NCBI RefSeq assembly: GCF_028736035.1 | Contig: NZ_CP117866.1 | Span: forward strand, 5,332,001 to 5,396,000 | DNA from: Streptomyces sp. T12 | Lineage (GTDB): Bacteria; Actinomycetota; Actinomycetes; Streptomycetales; Streptomycetaceae | Direction: 5' to 3' | Length of the DNA stretch: 64,000 nucleotides | Shown here: one piece after another, positions 46,923-55,675 of the stretch | Layout: each line of letters opens with the position of its first letter | How positions within the stretch are numbered: position 1 is the first letter of the stretch | The notes under the pieces: generated by a model | The model's input: the letters and a program-made list of their open reading frames with translations, nothing else | Told to the model about the DNA's origin: nothing | Database searches by the model: none | Position numbers and translations under genes: made by a program

Positions 46923-48650
46923 GTGGGAAGCTCCGAGGAGCCTTGGGAAGCCCGCGTACGGCTGCCGCAGCTGAGGCTGGACGAGCTGCTGGAGGAGCTC
47001 CAGGCACGGCTAGACGCGGCCCGCGGTACCCGTGACCGGGTACGCAGCCTGCTGGAGGCGGTGCTCGCCGTCGGCCGGGAGCTCGACCTGGAGCAGGCCC
47101 TGCGCAGCATCGTCGAGGCCGCCGCGATGCTGGTCGACGCCGAGTACGCCGCCCTCGGCGTGATCGGACCGGATGGCAAGCGGCTGTCCGCCTTCCACAC
47201 GGTCGGGGTCACTGAGGAGCAGATCGGCCGGATCGGCCACTTCCCGGAGGGACATGGCATCCTCGGTGAGCTGATCCGCCATCCCGAGCCGCTGCGCCTG
47301 GGCAAGATCTCCGAGCACTCGGCCTCGTACGGCTTCCCGCCCAACCACCCGCCGATGAACACCTTCCTCGGCGTTCCCATCCGGGTGCGCGACCAGGTCT
47401 TCGGCAACCTGTACCTCACCGAGAAGCGGGGTGGGGCGCAGTTCGACGAGGAGGACGAGTCGGTCCTGTCCACCCTGGCCGTGGCAGCCGGCGTCGCGAT
47501 CGACAACGCCCGCCTGTACGAGGACTCCCGGCTGCGGGAACGCTGGCTGAGGGCGAACGCGGAGATCACCCACACCCTGATGTCCGGCGGCGAGCGCGGC
47601 ACGGTCCTCGGACTGATCGCCGATCGTGCCCGGGAGATCACCGGAGCGGCCCTGGCCATGGTCGCGATGCCGGTGCAGGACACCGACTCGCTCGCCGTGG
47701 AACTCGCCGTCGGGACGGATGCGGACATGCACCGGGGCCTGGTGATCCCCAGGGAGGGCAGCCTGATCGGTGAGGCGTTCGTCTCCGGCACCCCCGTCAC
47801 CAGCACGGACGTCTCCCGCGACGAACGAGTGTCGTCGGCGCCCGCCCGCTTCGCCGGGCTCGGCCCGGCTGTCGCCGTCCCGATCGGAACGGATTCCGGT
47901 GGTTTCCGGGGCGTCGTCCTGCTGGTCCGTGAGACCGGCCGGACGGTGTTCTCCGACAAGGAGATCGAACCGCTGAAAGGCTTCGCGGCACAGGCGGCGA
48001 TTGCGATGGAGCTGGCCGAGCGACGCGCGGACGCCGAGGAGGTCGCCGTCCTCAAGGACCGTGACCGCATCGCCCGCGACCTGCACGACCTCGCGATCCA
48101 GCGGCTGTTCGCCACAGGCATGACCCTGCAGAGCGCCGGCCGCTTCATCGAGCATCCCGAGGCGTCGGAACGCGTCGTGCGAGCGGTGGACGACCTCGAC
48201 GAAACCATCAAGATCATCAGGTCGACGATCTTCGGGCTGCGCTCGCGTGAAGGCGCCGGCGAGGGCGGGCTGCGGGCGCGTGTGGTGCGGATCGTGGGCG
48301 AGGCGGCACCGGTGCTGGGCTTCGCGCCCAGCGTGCGGATGGAGGGGCTGGTGGAGACCCAGGTGCCGCGCGAGATCGCCGACCACCTGGTGGCCGTCCT
48401 GTCCGAGGCCCTCACCAACATCGCCCGGCACGCCCGCGCCGACCGGGCCGACATCCTTCTGACGGCCGAATCCCACGAGGTCCGCCTCACGGTCACCGAC
48501 AACGGCGTCGGGATCCCGGCCGATGGTCGCCGCAGCGGGCTGCGCAACATGGCGGAGCGGGCTCGGCAGTTGGGCGGGGAAGTGGAGCTGAGCAGTCCAC
48601 CCGACGGCGGCACCACATTGGTGTGGCGGGTCCCGGTACCGACGGAGTAG
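46923..48650 (+). CDS. GAF-domain sensor histidine kinase (DevS/DosT/OsdK type)
   Basis: This 575-residue soluble kinase has an N-terminal coiled segment and a first GAF domain (about 45-200; MLVDAEYAALGVIGPDGKRL, FPPNHPPMNTFLGVPIRVRD). A second GAF domain (about 220-370; IADRAREITGAALAMVAMPV) follows, then a HisKA_3 dimerisation helix with the phospho-histidine in DRIARDLHDLAIQRLFATGM. The HATPase domain contains SEALTNIARHARADRADI and VTDNGVGIPADG. DevS-type kinases sense oxygen, nitric oxide or redox through heme in GAF1; heme binding cannot be read here. It is the likely partner of the regulator at 34.2 kb. GTG 46923 has an AGGAGACGCAGG site. Confidence 0.92.
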   Translation: MGSSEEPWEARVRLPQLRLDELLEELQARLDAARGTRDRVRSLLEAVLAVGRELDLEQALRSIVEAAAMLVDAEYAALGVIGPDGKRLSAFHTVGVTEEQIGRIGHFPEGHGILGELIRHPEPLRLGKISEHSASYGFPPNHPPMNTFLGVPIRVRDQVFGNLYLTEKRGGAQFDEEDESVLSTLAVAAGVAIDNARLYEDSRLRERWLRANAEITHTLMSGGERGTVLGLIADRAREITGAALAMVAMPVQDTDSLAVELAVGTDADMHRGLVIPREGSLIGEAFVSGTPVTSTDVSRDERVSSAPARFAGLGPAVAVPIGTDSGGFRGVVLLVRETGRTVFSDKEIEPLKGFAAQAAIAMELAERRADAEEVAVLKDRDRIARDLHDLAIQRLFATGMTLQSAGRFIEHPEASERVVRAVDDLDETIKIIRSTIFGLRSREGAGEGGLRARVVRIVGEAAPVLGFAPSVRMEGLVETQVPREIADHLVAVLSEALTNIARHARADRADILLTAESHEVRLTVTDNGVGIPADGRRSGLRNMAERARQLGGEVELSSPPDGGTTLVWRVPVPTE

Positions 48651-48722
48651 CCGGGCGCGAGCCCTCCGCCTCCTGACCACGGCTACCCAGCACGCTGACC
48701 CGCGCGACGAAGGCCTCCGCTC

Positions 48723-48736
48723 GGGCCCAACGGCCC
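48723..48736. promoter_or_regulatory. island motif site I (perfect)
   Basis: GGGCCCAACGGCCC lies 69 bases upstream of the truncated universal stress protein gene. Confidence 0.7.
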
Positions 48737-48804
48737 CTCCTCCTGCCTCCGCGGCGGCATGACGCTGGTATCGGAAGCCGAACGAGCTTCTGGAGGTGCG
48801 GGTC

Positions 48805-49012
48805 ATGGCCCAGCCCGTAGTCGTCGGAGTCGACGGATCCGCCGAGAGCCCGACCGCCGCCGAGTGGGCGGCCCGTGAGGCCGTACGCCGCGACCGGCCG
48901 CTCCGACTGCTGCACGCCTGGAACTGGCTGTCGGACGAGCAGGCCGAAGGCCCTGCGCCCGAGGCCCTGATCAAGGCGGCCGAGCAAGCACGACTGACGG
49001 CTCAAGGACGCA
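48805..49012 (+). pseudogene. universal stress protein fragment 3 (N-terminus)
   Basis: MAQPVVVGVDGSAESPTAAE, then WAAREAVRRDRPLRLLHAWN is the first beta-alpha-beta unit of a Usp domain, with a GGAGGTG site and a perfect island motif upstream. After about 69 residues the frame runs into unrelated sequence containing a short direct repeat. The ATP-binding G-2x-G-9x-G(S/T) motif that would complete the domain is missing, so it is a truncated copy. The expression signals still look intact. Confidence 0.8.
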
Positions 49013-49017
49013 CAGTG

Positions 49018-49049
49018 GGAAACGATCAATCTCTTCCCGGGAAACGATC
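49018..49049. repeat. 20-base-period direct repeat, possible IS end
   Basis: GGGAAACGATCA occurs at 49018-49029 and again at 49038-49049. Repeated terminal motifs of this kind occur at ends of some insertion sequences (IS21-like, for example). The repeat sits exactly where the Usp gene breaks off, but no transposase is seen. Confidence 0.4.
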
Positions 49050-49142
49050 ATTTTGTGTTGTTGCGTTCGACACGTTGCGCTTCGGTACGGCGTCCTCGGC
49101 TGCCGTGACCTGTGATGAAGCTCTCAGGCCACGGCACGGGAC

Positions 49143-49505
49143 TCAGCCGGCCGCGATGACCGTGGCAAGGGTTACGGCGGCGGGCAGGGCCTGGGCGAAG
49201 AGGATGCGGCGGTTGGCGGTGGCCGCGCCGTAGACGCCCGCGACGATGATGCAGGACAGGAAGAAGATCTGGACGCGGTAGCCGGTCGGGTCGTCGGCGA
49301 TGAGGCCCCAGACCAGGCCTGCGGCCAGGAAGCCGTTGTAGAGGCCCTGGTTGGCCGCCAGTGCCGCGGTGGAACGGGCCAGCTCGGCGTCGAAGCCGTG
49401 GAACCGGCGGCCCGGGGGGCGCTGCCACAGGAACATTTCCAGGACCAGGATGTAGGCGTGCAGCAGCGCCATGAGGGCGACGAGGACGACAGAGATCAGA
49501 TGCAT
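49143..49505 (-). CDS. DUF1304 family membrane protein
   Basis: This 120-residue protein has four predicted membrane helices: ISVVLVALMALLHAYILVLE; ANQGLYNGFLAAGLVWGLIA; IFFLSCIIVAGVYGAATA; and the C-terminal ALPAAVTLATVIAAG. MFLW in the first loop and NQGLYNGFLA are family hallmarks. The function is unknown. ATG 49505 is chosen because the family start lies there; the open frame extends upstream without support. Its coding region starts the ordinary chromosome again to the right of the stress island. Confidence 0.88.
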   Translation of the reverse strand: MHLISVVLVALMALLHAYILVLEMFLWQRPPGRRFHGFDAELARSTAALAANQGLYNGFLAAGLVWGLIADDPTGYRVQIFFLSCIIVAGVYGAATANRRILFAQALPAAVTLATVIAAG

Positions 49506-49725
49506 GCGGTGATTGTGCCGGTGCGGTGTCCGTGGTCGATCGATCGGTCGGTCGTTCCGTCCTTCGGTCGTTCCGTCCTGGGGTCGCCCGGGCGGCTTTC
49601 GGGCGCCGGGTCGGTCGTTCGGCTGAGCTGCCCGCCGTGAGGGTGGTGAACGGTGGCCGTTCGGCCGAGGTGGCCGCCGGGGCCTCGGCGCGAGATTGGA
49701 GCTCCCCTTCCCCAGGAGCCCACCG
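49506..49725. repeat. short repeats in the divergent promoter region
   Basis: CGGTCGTTCCGTCC is repeated at 49549-49562 and 49565-49578, after runs of CGATCGATCGGTCGGTC. Confidence 0.6.
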
Positions 49726-51033
49726 ATGCCACCCGAGTCACTCTCCTTCGTCGCCGGAGTCAGGCCCGGCGGCACCCTCCGTGCCCCCGCCCCGGCCCCC
49801 GCACGGCAGAAGCCCCTCCAAGGCAGCCGTAAGCCGTCCGGCAGGGCTCCCCGTGGGCGCCGGGACGTGCTGTTCTGGCTCGGATGCGCGGGCTTCGCGT
49901 TGTCGCTGGCCGTGGTCACGACCCTCACGCCGCACCGGATCTGGGGTGTCTGCGCCGCCGTCGGGTACGTCGTCGCGGCGGAGCTCGCCCGCCGGGCGCC
50001 GCGTGCCTGGAGCGGGCGCAGTGCGGTTGCCGCGCTGCTCGGGTCCGTCGTGGTTCCGCTGGCGTTCATGATCGTCGCGGGCGCCGCGCAGTCGGAGGTG
50101 CGGGTCGTCGAGCAGTCGGGCGCTCTGCTGCTGCACTCCGGCAGCCCGTACCTGGCGCATCCGGTCGGCGTCGACGACTACAACCCCTACCTGCCCGGCA
50201 TGGCGCTGTTCGGGATACCCCACGCGCTGTTCGGCGGTACACCGCTCGCGGACGCCCGGGTGTGGTTCTGCGCGGCGTTCCTGGCGAGCATGCTTGTCGC
50301 CGCTCGGCCCTCAGGGCGCGACTCCCTCGGTTTCGGCGGCGACGCGAGCGCGCGCGCCGCCGTGCTCCTCCTCGCGGCCTTCCCTGCCGTAGCGCTGCCG
50401 CTGGCCGTCGGCGGGGTCGACCTTCCGGTGATCGGACTGATGTGCCTGGGGCTGGCGCTCGCCGGCCGGGGCGGGAACGGTACGGCGGCCGGGCTGGCTA
50501 TGGGGGCCGCGGCCGCGCTGAAGTGGACGGCCTGGCCGCTGCTGCCGGTGGGACTGGTGCTGCTCGCGGTGACGGCGGGGCGGCGGGCGGCGGTACGGGC
50601 CGGTGCGGTCGCCGTGCTGGTGGCCGCGGTCGCGGTGGTGCCGGTGGCCCTGGCCGACCCGCACGCCTTCGTCGAGCATGTGGTGCTCTTCCCGCTCGGC
50701 GAGGGCGGGGTGCGCTCGCCGGCGGCCAGCCCGCTGCCGGGGTACCTGCTGGCCACGTACGTCCCCGGCGGGTCCGTCCTCGCCATGGCAGCCCTCGCGG
50801 CCGCCGCCGTCGCCGTGGCGGTGTCGTTGGCGGTACGTCCGCCCCGGACCGTCGTCGCCGCGGCGGACCGGTTGGCGCTCGGGTTGGGGCTGGCGATGTG
50901 CCTGATCCCGGCGACACGGTTCGGGTACCTGGTCTATCCGCTGGTCCTGGCCACCTGGTTCCGGCGTACGGAGCTGGTGGCGGCTGCTCGCCGGGTCGGG
51001 CGGTTGGTGGGGGCGGGTGTCGGGCGTGGGTGA
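49726..51033 (+). CDS. multi-pass membrane protein, GT87-like mannosyltransferase family
   Basis: This 435-residue protein has about nine to ten membrane helices and an extracytoplasmic loop holding GSPYLAHPVGVDDYNPYLPG MALFG (split here at residue 20). The N/Y-rich loop and the helices resemble polyprenyl-phosphate-dependent glycosyltransferase 87 (DUF2029) proteins, some of which add mannose or arabinose to lipids. Catalytic acidic residues cannot be fixed by eye. ATG 49726 has an AGGAG site; an in-frame start ten codons earlier lacks one. Confidence 0.65.
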   Translation: MPPESLSFVAGVRPGGTLRAPAPAPARQKPLQGSRKPSGRAPRGRRDVLFWLGCAGFALSLAVVTTLTPHRIWGVCAAVGYVVAAELARRAPRAWSGRSAVAALLGSVVVPLAFMIVAGAAQSEVRVVEQSGALLLHSGSPYLAHPVGVDDYNPYLPGMALFGIPHALFGGTPLADARVWFCAAFLASMLVAARPSGRDSLGFGGDASARAAVLLLAAFPAVALPLAVGGVDLPVIGLMCLGLALAGRGGNGTAAGLAMGAAAALKWTAWPLLPVGLVLLAVTAGRRAAVRAGAVAVLVAAVAVVPVALADPHAFVEHVVLFPLGEGGVRSPAASPLPGYLLATYVPGGSVLAMAALAAAAVAVAVSLAVRPPRTVVAAADRLALGLGLAMCLIPATRFGYLVYPLVLATWFRRTELVAAARRVGRLVGAGVGRG

Positions 51034-51304
51034 AGGGCGGGGTGCCCATTTCTGGGGAGCGGCGGAGCGTAGGGGCGGGCGTCTCCGGGAAGCGGCGGAG
51101 CGCAGGGGCGGCCGTTCCTGGGGAGTGGCGGAGCGCCGAGATGCGTATGTGGCGCGGGTCACCGTGCTCGCGGTGGTCGGGCTGGTCGTGGCGCTGTGCT
51201 TGCCGTCGGTGGGGCAGTACGCGGAAGGAGACCAGCCGGGGAACCCGCCGCCGGGGTATTCGACCGGTGTGGCGGTGCGGGGAGCCGGCCACGACGCCCG
51301 GTGA
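51017..51304 (+). CDS. possible small single-pass protein
   Basis: This 95-residue frame overlaps the end of the previous gene. Its first half is repetitive (AERRGGR / AERRDAY units). The second half, VARVTVLAVVGLVVALCLPS with a VGQYAEGDQPGNPPPGYSTG tail, looks like a membrane helix plus exported tail. A later start in the repeat is possible. A strong hairpin sits at its stop codon. Existence is uncertain. Confidence 0.35.
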   Translation: MSGVGEGRGAHFWGAAERRGGRLREAAERRGGRSWGVAERRDAYVARVTVLAVVGLVVALCLPSVGQYAEGDQPGNPPPGYSTGVAVRGAGHDAR

Positions 51305-51321
51305 GGCGTCGTGGCCGGCTC
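51280..51321. terminator. strong hairpin between convergent genes
   Basis: The arms GGAGCCGGCCACGACGCC and GGCGTCGTGGCCGGCTCC pair perfectly around CGGTGA; a terminator for the membrane-protein gene and perhaps for azoR. Confidence 0.85.
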
Positions 51322-51454
51322 CGACTGCAACTTCCCGGCACGCGCGCGTAGGGACGCCTGGGCACCCGCACCGCTGGAGCGGGGCCCTACGCGCGCGTGC
51401 GGCCACCGACCGCGTCGCGCTGCGAAGCCGAGCCATGCCGGCCGCGGGCGCTGG

Positions 51455-52105
51455 TTACGCCGCGAGGCGCTGTGCCAGCTGCTTCGCCTTCGTGGCGGCC
51501 TCCTCGAGAGCGCGCTCGCGGGAGGCCTCGAAGAGCGGGACCAGGTCGGCCATCTCCGGGTTGGCCGGGGCCATCGTGAGCTCCGGGACGATGAAGTCCA
51601 GGTCGGCGCCGAGGAAGTCGGCCAGGATCGCCGACAGGTAGTTCTGCACGTACTCGTAGCCCTCACGCGGCGTGCCCGGCCCGTAGGCGCCGCCGCGGCT
51701 CGCGATGACGGTGACCGGGGTGCCCTTGACCGACTGGGCGTCGCCCGCCGTACGGCCGAACAGGACCACGTTGTCCAGCCAGGCCTTCAGCGTCGACGGG
51801 ATCGTCAGGTTGTACATCGGGGCGCCGATCAGCACCGCGTCCGCCCGCTCCAGCTCCTCGATCAGCCGCACGCGCTCGGCGAACGCCGCAGCCTGCTCCG
51901 GGGTGTGCGTGGCCGGATCGGAGAAGCCGGCGGTGTGGGCGTGGGCGGAGATGTGCGGCACGGGGTCGGTGGCGAGGTCGCGGTGGATCACCGTGCCCTC
52001 GGGGTGCTGTTCCTGCCAGGTGCGGCGGAAGGCGTCGGTGACGGCGCGGGAGGCGGAGGCGTCGGTGGGGAAGACCGAGGAGTCGATGTGCAGAAGCGTT
52101 GCCAT
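51455..52105 (-). CDS. azoR: FMN-dependent NADH-azoreductase
   Basis: This 216-residue flavodoxin-fold oxidoreductase reduces azo dyes and quinones with NADH. It has the start LLHIDSSVFPTDASASRAVT, the FMN-site loop APMYNLTIPSTLKAWLDNVV and the second loop VIASRGGAYGPGTPREGYEY. ATG 52105 is the family start. It is divergently transcribed from an HxlR regulator, an arrangement typical of quinone-responsive systems, so that regulator probably represses it. Confidence 0.93.
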   Translation of the reverse strand: MATLLHIDSSVFPTDASASRAVTDAFRRTWQEQHPEGTVIHRDLATDPVPHISAHAHTAGFSDPATHTPEQAAAFAERVRLIEELERADAVLIGAPMYNLTIPSTLKAWLDNVVLFGRTAGDAQSVKGTPVTVIASRGGAYGPGTPREGYEYVQNYLSAILADFLGADLDFIVPELTMAPANPEMADLVPLFEASRERALEEAATKAKQLAQRLAA

Positions 52106-52237
52106 GGGGGTCTCCAGGAGGGGACGGCAGCGGGCGGGGCATCTGCCCGCAGGGACTGAAAGTTCGTACTCGACTATGGATAACACAGTTACTTACTTTT
52201 TTTCATCCCCGTACGGCAGGGCAGTACCCTGAAGGGC
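52106..52237. promoter_or_regulatory. azoR / hxlR divergent promoter region
   Basis: It contains an A+T-rich core (ATGGATAACACAGTTACTTAC, of which TAACACAGTTA is a partial dyad) suited to an HxlR operator. TATGGATAA (52175-52183) is one base from a DnaA box. Confidence 0.4.
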
Positions 52238-52600
52238 ATGGCGGCTGAGCAGAGTCACGACGTAGCGGCGTGCAAGCGGGTCGACGACGGCATCACCCGC
52301 GTCTTCCAACTGCTCGGCAAGCGCTGGACCGGCCCGATCGTGTCGGTCCTGACCACAGGGCCCGCGTACTTCGTCACCCTGCGCCGGGCGATTCCCGGTA
52401 TCAGCGAGCGCATGCTCTCCGACCGGCTCACCGAACTGACCGCCGCGGGACTCGTCGTGCGCGAGGTGTACGAGGGGCCTCCGCTGCGGGTCGTCTACCG
52501 GTTGACGGAGGCGGGCGCCGCGCTGGAGCCCGCGCTGACCGAGCTGGGTGGGTGGGCGAAGAAGTATCTGGCGGACGGGGAGCGGCCCGAGGGCTGCTGA
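52238..52600 (+). CDS. HxlR family transcriptional regulator
   Basis: This 120-residue winged-helix regulator matches the family: C near the start (VAACKRVDDG), LLGKRWTGPIVSVLTTGPAY, LRRAIPGISERMLSDRLTEL and YRLTEAGAALEPALTELGGW. The N-terminal cysteine (Cys-12) is the usual redox or electrophile sensor. It most likely controls the divergent azoreductase. A weak AAGGG site lies near the start. Confidence 0.93.
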   Translation: MAAEQSHDVAACKRVDDGITRVFQLLGKRWTGPIVSVLTTGPAYFVTLRRAIPGISERMLSDRLTELTAAGLVVREVYEGPPLRVVYRLTEAGAALEPALTELGGWAKKYLADGERPEGC

Positions 52601-52685
52601 CGCGGAGGCCGATGGGCTGTTCAGGCCGAGGCCTATGAGCTGTTCAGGCCTATGGGCTGCTGAGGCGATGGGCCGCTGAGCCTGG

Positions 52686-52712
52686 TTTTCCACATCCGCG
52701 GAGTTGTCCACA
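52686..52712 (+). promoter_or_regulatory. DnaA-box pair upstream of DUF2252 gene
   Basis: TTTTCCACA (52686-52694, one mismatch) and TTGTCCACA (52704-52712, perfect) lie in the 190-base gap after hxlR. The rest of that gap holds degenerate GGGCTGTTCAGGC repeats. Confidence 0.65.
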
Positions 52713-52790
52713 GGGTGTGACGCGTTTCGGCCACCGGCTGTACCGTCGGCACGAGTTGATGTTCGTGCGTGAGCGGGGGAGGCGGTCGGG

Positions 52791-54266
52791 ATGACCGAGG
52801 TCGGTGGCGAGGCTACGGCGGAGGCGGCTGCGGGTCCGGCTGCGGGTCAGGCTTCGGCTGTGGTGGCGTCGGAATCCGTGGCGCGTCGGCTGCCCCGGGT
52901 GCGCGGCTTCGCGCAGTGGCCGGGCGGCGGGTCGCCCAAGGAGGAGGGCAAGGCGCTGCGCAGGCAGGTGCCGCGCGGTGAGCACGCGCTCTTCGACCTC
53001 GACGCCGCCCGCCCCGACGCCGTGGCGGCCGTCGAGGAGTCCAACCTCGGCCGGCTCTCCGAGCTCACCCCGATAAGGGTCGGCCGGATGGCGGCGACGC
53101 CCTTCGCGTTTCTGCGCGGCTCGGCAGGGCTCATGGCGTACGACCTCGCCCGCACTCCCATGACCCGGATCCGCGCCCAGATCTGCGGCGACGCGCACGC
53201 GGCGAACTTCGGTCTGTACGGCGACCCGCGCGGCGGCCTGGTCATCGATCTGAACGACTTCGACGAGACGCTGTACGGCCCCTGGGAGTGGGACCTCAAG
53301 CGACTCGCCGCCTCGCTCGTGCTCGCGGGCCGGGAGGCGGGCGCGGACGAGGCCGCGTGCCGCAAGGCGGCGCACGACACGGTCGGTGCCTACCGGCGCA
53401 CCATGCGGCTGCTGGCCAAGCTCCCGGTGCTGGACGCGTGGAACGCGATCGCGGACGAGGAGCTCGTCTCCCACACCGACGCCCATGACCTGCTCGGCAC
53501 GCTGGAGCGGGTCGCGGAGAAGGCGCGGGCCAACACCAGCGGGCGCTTCGCGGCGAAGTCGACGGAGCCGACCGAGGACGGCGGCCGCCGCTTCGTCGAC
53601 GCCCCGCCGGTTCTGCGCCGGGTCCCGGACGCGGAGGCCGCGGCGGTGGCGGCGTCGCTCGAGAGCTGGGTCGCCACGCTCTCCGAGGACCGCCATCCCC
53701 TCGTGTCCCGCCACTCGGTGCACGATGTGGCGTTCCGCGTGGTGGGCACGGGCAGCGTCGGCACGCGCTCGTACGTCGTCCTCCTTCTGGACCACCGTGG
53801 CGAACCCCTGGTCCTCCAGGTGAAGGAGGCCCGCCCCTCGGCCCTCGTCCCGCACCTGGTGACGGCCGGCTTCGAGGCGCCGGAGGCGGAGCACGAAGGG
53901 CGGCGCGTGGTTCTCGGCCAGAAGCGCATGCAGGTGGTCAGCGACATCCTGCTGGGCTGGACGACGGTCGACGGACTCCCCTTCCAGGTCCGCCAGTTCC
54001 GCAACCGCAAGGGCAGCGTCGACCCGGCCGCGCTGGCCGCCGACCAGATAGACGACTACGCCCGCATGACCGGCGCCCTCCTGGCCCGCGCCCACTCGCA
54101 CAGCGCCGACCCGCGCCTGATCTCCGGCTACTGCGGAAAGAACGAGGAACTGGACGAGGCGATCGCCACGTTCGCCGTCACCTACGCCGACCGCACGGAG
54201 GCGGACCACGCGGCACTGGTGACGGCGGTGCGGGCGGGGCGGATCGCGGCGGAGGTGGGGGTGTGA
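52791..54266 (+). CDS. DUF2252 family protein
   Basis: This 491-residue protein has motifs MRSPFAFLRGSA-like (AATPFAFLRGSAGLMAYDLA), CGDAHAANFGLYGDPRGGLV, DLNDFDETLYGPWEWDLKRL and the C-terminal GALLARAHSHSADPRLISGY. The GDAH..NFG and DxNDFDE motifs resemble a kinase-like (aminoglycoside phosphotransferase) fold, but no reaction is known for the family. ATG 52791 follows a GGGGGAGG site. It stands alone after a DnaA-box pair. Confidence 0.9.
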   Translation: MTEVGGEATAEAAAGPAAGQASAVVASESVARRLPRVRGFAQWPGGGSPKEEGKALRRQVPRGEHALFDLDAARPDAVAAVEESNLGRLSELTPIRVGRMAATPFAFLRGSAGLMAYDLARTPMTRIRAQICGDAHAANFGLYGDPRGGLVIDLNDFDETLYGPWEWDLKRLAASLVLAGREAGADEAACRKAAHDTVGAYRRTMRLLAKLPVLDAWNAIADEELVSHTDAHDLLGTLERVAEKARANTSGRFAAKSTEPTEDGGRRFVDAPPVLRRVPDAEAAAVAASLESWVATLSEDRHPLVSRHSVHDVAFRVVGTGSVGTRSYVVLLLDHRGEPLVLQVKEARPSALVPHLVTAGFEAPEAEHEGRRVVLGQKRMQVVSDILLGWTTVDGLPFQVRQFRNRKGSVDPAALAADQIDDYARMTGALLARAHSHSADPRLISGYCGKNEELDEAIATFAVTYADRTEADHAALVTAVRAGRIAAEVGV

Positions 54267-54669
54267 CGGGCACGAAGCCCTCGGTGAGGGGCGCTGGGTG
54301 ACGTACGTCGACCTCGGCGGGCGGGCCGGGGAGGCGACGGGCGTCATCGATGCTAGGCCCTGTCCGGAGCGGCTGCCTGCGCCGGCGTAGCGGCTGCCCC
54401 CGGGAGCTCGGGTGATTTGCCACGGGCCCTGGGCACTGCGACACCTCCGGACGACTTCTCCGGTTCTCCGGGCGTGCTTCGGGCGCGCTTCGGGCAGGCA
54501 CGACTGCTTCAAGCACGACGAGGACCCGCTCGTCCGGTACACCGGCGTCCCGCCGTCCCGCTGTCCCGCGGACTTCCTGGACGTCTGCGACGTCGCGGCC
54601 CTCGGGGGACGTGATCACGGACGGACTGCGAGGGGCGGTCCCGGGTGGAGGGTGGCCTACGCTGGTCGG
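54267..54669. other. 403-base intergenic region before the J-domain gene
   Basis: It contains the putative -10 of the leaderless J-domain gene and a GACGTACGTC palindrome near 54301. The upstream extension of the open frame has no family signal. No gene or RNA is seen. Confidence 0.4.
54658..54663 (+). promoter_or_regulatory. -10 box of a leaderless transcript
   Basis: TACGCT ends 6 bases before GTG 54670, and no ribosome site precedes that codon. This is the layout of leaderless mRNAs in Streptomyces. Confidence 0.6.
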
Positions 54670-55572
54670 GTGACGACGCCGGAAGCTGAGCAGTCCCAGG
54701 CCGAGCCCGCTGGTGCGGGGACGCAGGGCGGTGCCGAGGTGCCCGCCGGTGGAGCTGAGCAGGGTGGTGAGGCGCAGGTGACGGCCGAAGACGGGGCGGA
54801 GCGGCCCGAGGCGCGGCTGGAGCGGGCCGTGCGGGCCGCCGAGCAGGCGTTGATCGAGTACGAGATCGCGGTGGAGACCTTCCGCGTCGAGGTGGAGAAC
54901 TTCTCCCGGCTGCACCACCAGAAGCTCGGGCCGATGTACGCCCGCCTCGACGAGCTGGACGCCCGGATCGCCGAGGCCACGGCTGCCCGCACCGGCGATC
55001 CCGAGGACATCCGCAAGGCCGACGAGGCCCGCGCCCGGGTGCTGCCGATGCCCGGCGTCGAGGAACTGTTCCACGGCTGGATGGACGGCGAGGGGCTGTT
55101 CCCGGAGGCCGCGGCGATGCTCACGGAGCAGCCGGTGCAGCCGCCGCAGCGGGTGCGCCCCAGTGACGAGGCCCGCAAGCTCTACCGCGAGCTGGCCCGC
55201 AAGGCCCACCCGGACCTGGCTCAGGAAGAGGCCGAGCGGTCCCGGCGCGAGGAGTTCATCACCCGGGTCAACGCCGCCTACGCCCGTGGCGACGAGGCGT
55301 TGCTGCGGGAGCTGGCCGAGGAGTGGGCCGCGGGCCCCGCGCCCAAGGAGCAGGGCCCGACCCCCGCGGAGGAGCTCTACGCCCGCCTCGAATGGCTCGC
55401 CCAGCGCAAGGAGATGCTCGCCCTCGTCGCGAAGGAGCTGGAGGAGAGCGCGATCGGCGCGATGCTCCGCCTCGCCCCGGACGACCCGGACCGCCTCCTG
55501 GAGGAGATCGCGGATCAGCTCCTGGCCCAGGTCGCGCAGCGGGAGGCGGAGCTCGTGGCGCTGCTCGGCTAG
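54670..55572 (+). CDS. J-domain (DnaJ-like) protein
   Basis: This 300-residue protein has an acidic Gly/Ala/Glu-rich N-terminus, a long helical segment (RLERAVRAAEQALIEYEIAV; FSRLHHQKLGPMYARLDELD), then a J domain (KLYRELARKAHPDLAQEEAE, FITRVNAAYARGDEALLREL) with the HPD motif that stimulates Hsp70 ATPase. A C-terminal coiled region follows (RLEWLAQRKEMLALVAKELE). It lacks the zinc finger and G/F region of DnaJ, so it is a specialised co-chaperone. GTG 54670 seems leaderless. Its Hsp70 partner is not in the window. Confidence 0.85.
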   Translation: MTTPEAEQSQAEPAGAGTQGGAEVPAGGAEQGGEAQVTAEDGAERPEARLERAVRAAEQALIEYEIAVETFRVEVENFSRLHHQKLGPMYARLDELDARIAEATAARTGDPEDIRKADEARARVLPMPGVEELFHGWMDGEGLFPEAAAMLTEQPVQPPQRVRPSDEARKLYRELARKAHPDLAQEEAERSRREEFITRVNAAYARGDEALLRELAEEWAAGPAPKEQGPTPAEELYARLEWLAQRKEMLALVAKELEESAIGAMLRLAPDDPDRLLEEIADQLLAQVAQREAELVALLG

Positions 55573-55675
55573 GGGCCGGGAATCGCCCCAAGGGGGCGCA
55601 CCCTAGGACTGCCGTACCACCCGCCCCCCGTAGGCGCTCCCAACGCAGCCGCACCCGTCAGGTAGCGTCGGAGCC

